Shown: one piece after another, positions 57,950-64,000 of the stretch
How positions within the stretch are numbered: position 1 is the first letter of the stretch
Layout: every line of letters begins with the position of its first letter
Assembly (NCBI GenBank): GCA_025024175.1
Contig: QCXZ01000001.1
Coordinates: forward strand, 29,630,942 to 29,694,941
DNA from: Rhyzopertha dominica
Taxonomy: Eukaryota; Arthropoda; Insecta; Coleoptera; Bostrichidae
Direction: 5' to 3'
DNA length: 64,000 bases
The notes under the pieces: generated by a model
Seen by the model: the letters and a program-made list of their open reading frames with translations, nothing else
The model's database searches: none
Told to the model about the DNA's origin: nothing
Position numbers and translations under genes: made by a program

Positions 57950-58340
57950 ATAATTCTTCAGTATCTCCAAACTTTCGCCTCGACTCTTGGCGCATATTTT
58001 TCACAGCTATCTCTATGCACTTTGGCATGCCCGTATCTGCTGCAATCAATATTTTTCTCCGATACAACTTCCACCATTAATTTAGCATGAAGCAACGGCA
58101 ACGCATTTATTACGGCCGATTCGAATCCAAAATGAGCTGGTACGGGCCACCATTGTAATTTTAGCTTATGGAATTCTGATAAACAATAAAGGATGATTAA
58201 TGGCGGCAGTAAAGCTGTTGCGATTGACTCGCCTTCTGCATTTTTATGGGGCTCTGTTGCAGATGCAGCAGCTCTGGAGGATCAGCGGCATAAGGCGGTC
58301 GTGTAAAAAAGTGAACGTCTGCACTTAAAATCGGGCTCGA
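57950..58340. promoter_or_regulatory. Candidate conserved non-coding (enhancer-like) island
   Basis: Near-balanced GC in AT-rich surroundings, with no frames or repeats. It has homeodomain/Hox-type cores (ACCATTAATTTAG near 58,072, CATTTATTACGG near 58,102, AGGATGATTAATGG near 58,190) and several bHLH- or GATA-like words. The role is inferred only from composition and motifs. Confidence 0.25.
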
Positions 58341-60221
58341 AACTCCTTTTAATGCTAGAAGGTCGTTTGCATGGAATTAGCAACACTTTCAGGTTCGCTG
58401 AAATGTCGTAAATGTTCGGGCTAGTTGGGTTTATTTATTGCTGCTTTACACCGCATACTATAGTGAGCTTGTAAAGAAACTATTCCGCCTAATTTACATG
58501 CACGTGGTGGTGATTTTAAAGTTGCTAAAGGATTAACTTCCACGAAATATTTTTAGGGTGGTCGTATTTCGAAAATTTTCATTCTTTTAATTCTTTTAAA
58601 TGGAGAAAGATTAGCCGTTTTGTTGACTTAACTTAATGCACGTTTTGGTTTAAAAAAAAGTTCATGGCTTGCTAGATATTTAGGAAAAACGAATTTTGAG
58701 TATTTCTTTAAATCATTTTATCTCTTTTATTTTTGTTGTTACTAAAAAAAATGTTAATACAAAAGTTGTAGTTAATTTGACCCTTAATAAAAGAGTAGTG
58801 TACTCCAGTTTCTTATGCGTTTTGTTATATTTGTGACATGACATAAACTTGTTTTTTTTTTCAATAAAAACTAGCTGGCAATGGACTCATAAAGTCGGCG
58901 ATTTTTTTACCTATTCAAGGATATAACACTCGGTATAGTTATTTAAAAAATACCAGATTTATGGCCAATTTTCTGTATTTTTGTTAGCCATGAAATATAT
59001 TGTTTTGTTTGAAACTGTGTTATTACTACATACTTATACTAAGCTTTAGATGGACATCGGCCGTGTCTCATTGTGAAAACACAAAAAAAAGTGAGTTTTG
59101 AGAAAATGGTTTCAAGTTCATTAATCCACCGCAATGGGGCGTAAACATTTAATGGAATATTGGGTTAAAAGGATAAAAGTAGCTAGAATCAGTTTGCTTG
59201 TATAATTTTTGTTAATAATATATTAATGTAATTTTGTTTTTGGTGGAGGGCAAAAAGATGGTCATAATGCTTTATTAGATCAGTTGATTTTTATCAGCCT
59301 TATCTCAGGTGAATTTTTGCTCCTATTATGTAAGTAGTATATAAATTGGAAGACATTATTTAAAATGTTCCCGTTTTTTCACTTTATTTAAAATTTTAAA
59401 TGAATCGCGATGGTACTGAGAACTGTGTATGAAAATGCATTCAATTATGAATGGATTGGTGAAAATCTCATATTTATATCTTGTATTAGTCATACGGCAA
59501 AAAAGATCCTTGCAATTCTAACTAATAAAATGTCATAAATTTACAGACAATAAGCTTTGGAAAACTGAAATATCAAATTACTGAAGTAATATTTACTATG
59601 ATACATATCATATGATACAGCATTGCTGTTCACTCGATAGTTATCATTTTACGCATAACTTATTTATCTCGTAAATTTTAAATTGAGTTAAAATTTATTA
59701 AACAGCTAAACAACTTACCTAACATTTATAAGTGTTCAATACAGTTGGTATAGTAAGTAGCAAGTAATGACGCTTTTATTGAAATTTTCGAATAGCATTA
59801 TGACTTCTCCGAATCATGTCGTTACTTGGTGGTTACTGAAAAATATAACTTTGATACGAGGGTGAATGCTTTCAGCGTCCATAATATAAGATAATATTTT
59901 GTCTCTTGAAAAGTCACTTTCAAAATTTTGTTTGAACTTGTGTCAGGCAAATTTTGAGGTTCTTCGTCTTTGACAAATATTACAGGTGTAATCGAAACGT
60001 CACACTATTAACTTTTTGTCAGTGTTTTCAAGAGACAGCGATCTATCCGACAAAATATTATTTTATAACCTTTGATTCTTGTCCATAAATAAAAGCCGAG
60101 CATTGTGAGATAGGGAGATCTATCTGGGAAGGAAACCATGCTGCCTCCACCTATTCGGGAAATCTAACTCATGAGGTGCACGAAGATGTTGGGAGTAAGC
60201 TGAGCAACCATGACGCTGAAA
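58341..60221. other. Stretch without a recognised gene
   Basis: AT-rich sequence with no listed frame over 60 codons and no recognised repeat. Confidence 0.5.
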
Positions 60222-60765
60222 CAGTGTTGCTAGATCGTTTTTAAACAAAGTAGTAGTTGTTTTCCAAAGACACAAATTTTATAATAAAAAGTTTTAAAAC
60301 AACATATACTTACATATACAAACTTAATAGTTGTCAATTAGATCCAAGGTTAAATCGTAGTTTTGGTTTTTATACATGTTTTTGTTGTTTAAACTGTACA
60401 TTTCTTTTTCAAAATTAATTGAATGACAATTATCATTTCTTGATTGCATGTAGTCCTTGGTGTGCAATAGTCCATAAATGGTAGCGCGTGACAATAATAT
60501 GTTTCTTTGTTTTGTTTTCAAAAGCTTTACCTGAGAAAACACCCTTTCAACTTTAGCTGAAGACTGCGGAACAATCAACATATTGAAAACAAAACTTGTG
60601 TTATCGGCATACTCTATTTCGGCAACCAAAATGCATCTGTTCCGTCTTCTATGCGCCAATCGACTTCGGTATTTCGCAATTATCCAATAATTGTATATCA
60701 TTAGTTGAAATTAAATTGCTAATATGTCTAGCAAGGGGGGTAAGGCTTCGGTTATTGTGGTAATG
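60222..60765 (-). pseudogene. hAT transposase C-terminal relic with 3' terminus
   Basis: A 125-codon open frame (60,324-60,701 minus) contains FVFNMLIVPQSSAKVERVFS, then QVKLLKTKQRNILLSRATI and GLLHTKDYM. This is the hAT C-terminal dimerisation region (LPHSSA.VER.FS...KTK.RN.L), the most conserved part of the family. About 100 bp beyond the stop, the strand ends at CAGTGTTGCTAGATCG (starting 60,222), which looks like a hAT terminal repeat (CAGTG.TGC). The upstream catalytic part and the partner terminus are missing, so the copy is truncated. Confidence 0.85.
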
Positions 60766-60827
60766 TTCAATTTTCGGTACGTCAAAATTCCACCACGGTT
60801 TTCTTCTTGGATTTGAGGTTTCATCAA

Positions 60828-60948
60828 ACCTAACCGATAAACTGATTAGACTTGAGGGATACTCAGAACTTACCTATAAACTAACTGGACTTCAGGATTG
60901 GTCAGACCTGACCTATAAATGACGGCTTGAGGGGTGGTCAGACCTGAC
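60828..60948. repeat. Degenerate short tandem repeat, about 3 copies
   Basis: Units of 36-44 bp of the form ACCTATAAACTAACTGGACT...GGTCAGACCTG, with copies near 60,828, 60,872 and 60,911. The last two are clearest. Confidence 0.6.
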
Positions 60949-63500
60949 CAGTGTTTATGAGAAATAGCCAGACACCCTGTTGCTACCCAACTACATTGTG
61001 CCGAAACATGAGAAATAAACGCAGAAAATTTTGCTACACGATATTTCAATTTCTTTTTGTTACAATGCTTTATATGTTTTCCATGGCCTTATCAGTTTAC
61101 AATATTTAATTAGTTTAAGCTGTTTATGGCTATAGGGCACTAGTACTATAGCGTTTCATTTAATTTTTTTTTAATAATTGTGAAAAGGACGATATATCTG
61201 AAATANTCTTCCAGTTTGGTACAAAAAATAAACAGATAGTATGGAATATAAGTGAATTGAAATTTATATTAATTCGAAATGTACCAACTATAAGAAGAAT
61301 TGTACTTTGCATTGGATTACGACTTTTGATTCTCCCCGGTATGCACTATTCGTTCGAACTTAAATATCCGCGTTATTAAAATTAATGCTAATGTGTTAAC
61401 GGTCTGGTATCCACTTTTTGCATTATTTATCGCCCTGTTCAGGCCGTTTTCTCGCGGAGTCACGGCAAAAAAGGGGACCAGACTACTTTTGTAGCGGGTG
61501 AAGTACCTTTTAAATACGACGGACATACGAATTGTTATATTATTATTGTTATTAGTATCACCGATGATAACACAGGTGCTGTGCCGGTAAATGCAGGCTG
61601 TATTTGATTTTGCGTTTTGAAAACTTTTTGAGCGTTAGTGACGTGTCGGCTGACTGGTGGAGGAACAAATTTCGTAGTGTACTAACATTTGAGAAACGTA
61701 AACGATGTTTTGTATACGTAGTAGGTCCTAACGAAGCTGATGTACGAGAGATTAGAAATTTTTGCTTGCTTGAGTACAGCGAACGATCAGTATGTTCCGA
61801 GTGCTCGTTTGCACAAAATCCATCCTTCATGGTATAAAATAATTTAAATACATCTAAAAAAATGAGTCTTCAGGTTAATATCGTTTTGGACTTACCAGTG
61901 TTGTAAGTTTTAAGTAATCTGAAATCAAATTGGGTTTAAGGCTTTATTAAGGCCTCATTAAGTTGATGACAAAAGAATCAAAACGAAACTTCCTGAAATT
62001 TTATTCCACGTAGTGCCCTTTAGTAGTAATGGAATGAAATTCATTAGTGTGTGATCAAAAGTAATTTATGCTTTATATATTGCGGGTAGTTTGTTTTTGT
62101 AATTCAGCATATGAATTTCGTTATGCACTGGTTTCATGTACAATAACATTAAATTCTACGTCTCATCAAAGTATCGATTTTATCACTATAAAGTTATTAG
62201 TTTTCCCTCACTCGTTTCCCTTTTTAATTAAAAACGAAAATATTTGCAGTTTAAGATTACAGGGCCCGACCCCACCCCAGTTTGTATTGGAATTTATTAA
62301 AATTAATTTCGGAGGAACTTGTACAAGCAGGCCTTTGTTAAATTATCTCGTTTTAGGTAATTTCTGTTGCCCCATTGTAGCGTAATGCAAACGGAATATT
62401 CATTACACAAATTCCGAAAATAATTGGTTTTCGCTGATTTTGCTTTTTTTCAAGCAAACAAGCCGCCGGCTCGTTACGTAGAAAAAAAATTGGAACACGT
62501 ATAGCATTGCTAAGCAGGGGGTAGTTGAAGAGCGTCCAATTATTCGTGGAACTGTATCACTCCTGCCTAATTAATTAGGAATGGCTGCCTAAAGCAGGTA
62601 TTTTACATGTACTGTATCACCGTTTCTGTCCAGGAGGTTCTTTTATTTGTTGAACAGCAAACACACAAGCACATAATTCAGCCATCGTATTATTAATGCC
62701 TTCCAGTTAGTTACACAGATTGGGTGGCTGACTCACTTCTTCGTTTTTCTTAACTGTTTTGTCCTTATGTTGTTGATATAGATTTTCTGGAACGGAGTAA
62801 TAAGAAGCTCGCGCATTTCGAACTAGAGTTAGCCTGTTGCCACCGTGGACGACGACGTTGCTGGGTTGTATTAATTTCCCCCGAGGCTAGCGAATTTACT
62901 TTTCTTCGCAGTAATAAGCATGTCTGTTACCAGAATATAAAATTGATTTTATTAGTTTGCAGTATTTTAAAATGTTTGTAACTATCACCACTATCGGCTG
63001 TACAGGACACTTGATTATAAAAAAAAAGAACGCACATCAGAAGAAAGCACTCGTACGTAGTTGTATATTTTTTCGTGCTTCAAGTTAAGTTAGATCTTAA
63101 AACAGAAAATTATGGAAATAGCGGTGTCATATTTTAATTCATATTTATATAATAGGTAAATGTAAAAGCATAATATAGTACACTAATCTTAAGTTGTCAT
63201 TTCTTTAAAAATTTTATGCAATACATTGAAAATGGTTCGCTTATAACTTTCATCTCTTCATTATCAACTTTGTCTTGAATTTTCGTGATACTAAACAAAA
63301 TCCCGGGATCTTAAACAAATATTTGAGTTGTTCTCAAGGAAAAATTTCCTATATAGTTATTTAGGTGTCCATCAATGTATATCACTAAATTTATTCTACT
63401 TGTATTTTGTTTCTAAAGCTCACGGTCTCATTTGAGATCCATTTTATGTAACAGCATCTACCATTCAAGTGTTCATACTCTACTAGTAGTAAAAACCAAT
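60949..63500. other. Stretch without a recognised gene
   Basis: Frames of 77 and 90 codons on opposite strands overlap at 61,558-61,837, and a 105-codon + frame lies at 62,068-62,385. None resembles a known family. A higher-GC block with an ATTAATTAGG core is at 62,440-62,640. There is one ambiguous base at 61,206. Confidence 0.4.
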
Positions 63501-63512
63501 AAAAACAGCTTT
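63501..63512. repeat. 12-bp target-site duplication, left copy
   Basis: AAAAACAGCTTT, exactly repeated at 63,761-63,772, on either side of the palindromic element. Confidence 0.7.
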
Positions 63513-63760
63513 GACGAATTGGTTAAGGCTTTCGCGGCCAGGTGACGGAGTTGTTGTCCTGATTCGGGTCTAAAGGCCGTCGTCGGTTGGATTTGCTTCC
63601 TAACGTTTCGCTAGCACGAGTGAGCTTCTACAGTCTGCAGTCTACATCCAGCACCGGAGATGGCAGGACCTCTGAAGAAGCTTGCCACTCGTGCTAGCGA
63701 AACGTGAGGAAGCAATTCCAACCGACAACGGCCTTTAGACCCGAATCAGGACAACAGCTC
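63513..63760. mobile_element. Palindromic element, 248 bp, between 12-bp direct repeats
   Basis: Inverted arms of about 70 bp (63,553-63,622 and 63,686-63,755) are nearly identical: CGTTTCGCTAGCACGAGTG faces CACTCGTGCTAGCGAAACG, and GACCCGAATCAGGACAAC faces its complement. They are separated by a ~60-bp loop. A ~40-bp tail (TTGACGAATTGG...) lies outside the left arm. A 12-bp duplication of variable-length type is more like retroposition than like most DNA transposons. Confidence 0.75.
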
Positions 63761-63772
63761 AAAAACAGCTTT
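63761..63772. repeat. 12-bp target-site duplication, right copy
   Basis: AAAAACAGCTTT, second copy of 63,501-63,512. Confidence 0.7.
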
Positions 63773-64000
63773 TGCTGCAATGAACCCGCTGCAAGAGAAA
63801 AACGTAGTCGAAATCATGGTATTATCTTCAAAGACATTAGAGGAAATGCTTAAACTGTAATTGCATTCGTTACTGTAAAATGATTGTTTGTTATCAGTTT
63901 AATGACGTACTATTTTCGGTATTTATAATATCAAAAAACGTATATCTATCACAGCACGTATCCTAAAGAAATAAAACAGTCTATTTTGCGTTGAAGTATT

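Noticed and set aside
61558..61837. 77- and 90-codon frames on opposite strands
   Set aside because: The translations are complex but match nothing I know, and neither has supporting splice or polyadenylation context.
1..64000. CRISPR arrays, operons, bacterial promoters or phage genes
   Set aside because: The window is eukaryotic in character. The only regular array is the 152-bp satellite, which has no spacer structure.

Overview
This is an AT-rich eukaryotic window, most likely from an insect or another arthropod with a repeat-rich genome. I judge this from the eroded transposase families (IS630/mariner-like, Tc1, pogo/Tigger, hAT), two non-LTR retrotransposon remnants, tRNA-derived repeats and MITE-like elements, and from the absence of bacterial gene organisation. 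I could not identify any protein-coding exon of a host gene with confidence. Almost all open frames are short, and those I can assign are decayed transposon proteins.

Layout: 1-2.5 kb holds no gene I can recognise. 2.5-4.2 kb has a mariner-like transposase relic followed by a nearly palindromic composite of four tRNA-related repeat units. 4.7-5.35 kb is a Tc1-type transposase relic split by a terminal-inverted-repeat element, whose second copy lies at 30.4-31.1 kb. 6.24-7.62 kb is the 3' half of a LINE ending in a (TTA)n tail, immediately followed by a 514-bp MITE. A pogo/Tigger relic lies at 13.1 kb and a mariner-like relic at 11.7-12.0 kb.

The standout is 19,516-24,125, a 4.6-kb foldback element. 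It is bounded by an exact 9-bp direct repeat, and its two arms are inverted tandem arrays of a ~152-bp satellite (about 5 monomers left, about 21 right). The 0.6-kb centre encodes a fragment resembling the C-terminal half of a ubiquitin-specific-protease-like domain. The element sits inside another mariner-like transposase relic and splits it in two.

Further along are more mariner-like relics (27.3, 35.6, 50.8, 53.5 kb), a second LINE relic (49.2-50.5 kb), a CACTG-ended inverted-repeat element (47.06-48.79 kb), a remnant of a multicopy arthropod ORF (57.1 kb), a hAT C-terminus (60.2-60.8 kb) and a palindromic element with 12-bp direct repeats (63.5-63.8 kb).

Between the repeats are several higher-GC, repeat-free islands with homeodomain-type TAAT/ATTA cores. 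There is also one CpG-rich, exon-like block (28.5-29.03 kb) and two strong juxtaposed acceptor-donor motifs (10,050/10,051 and 38,251/38,252) that look like recursive splice sites. My inference is that much of the window lies in a very large intron, or a gene desert, around a + strand gene. Everything here was read by eye, without database searches.
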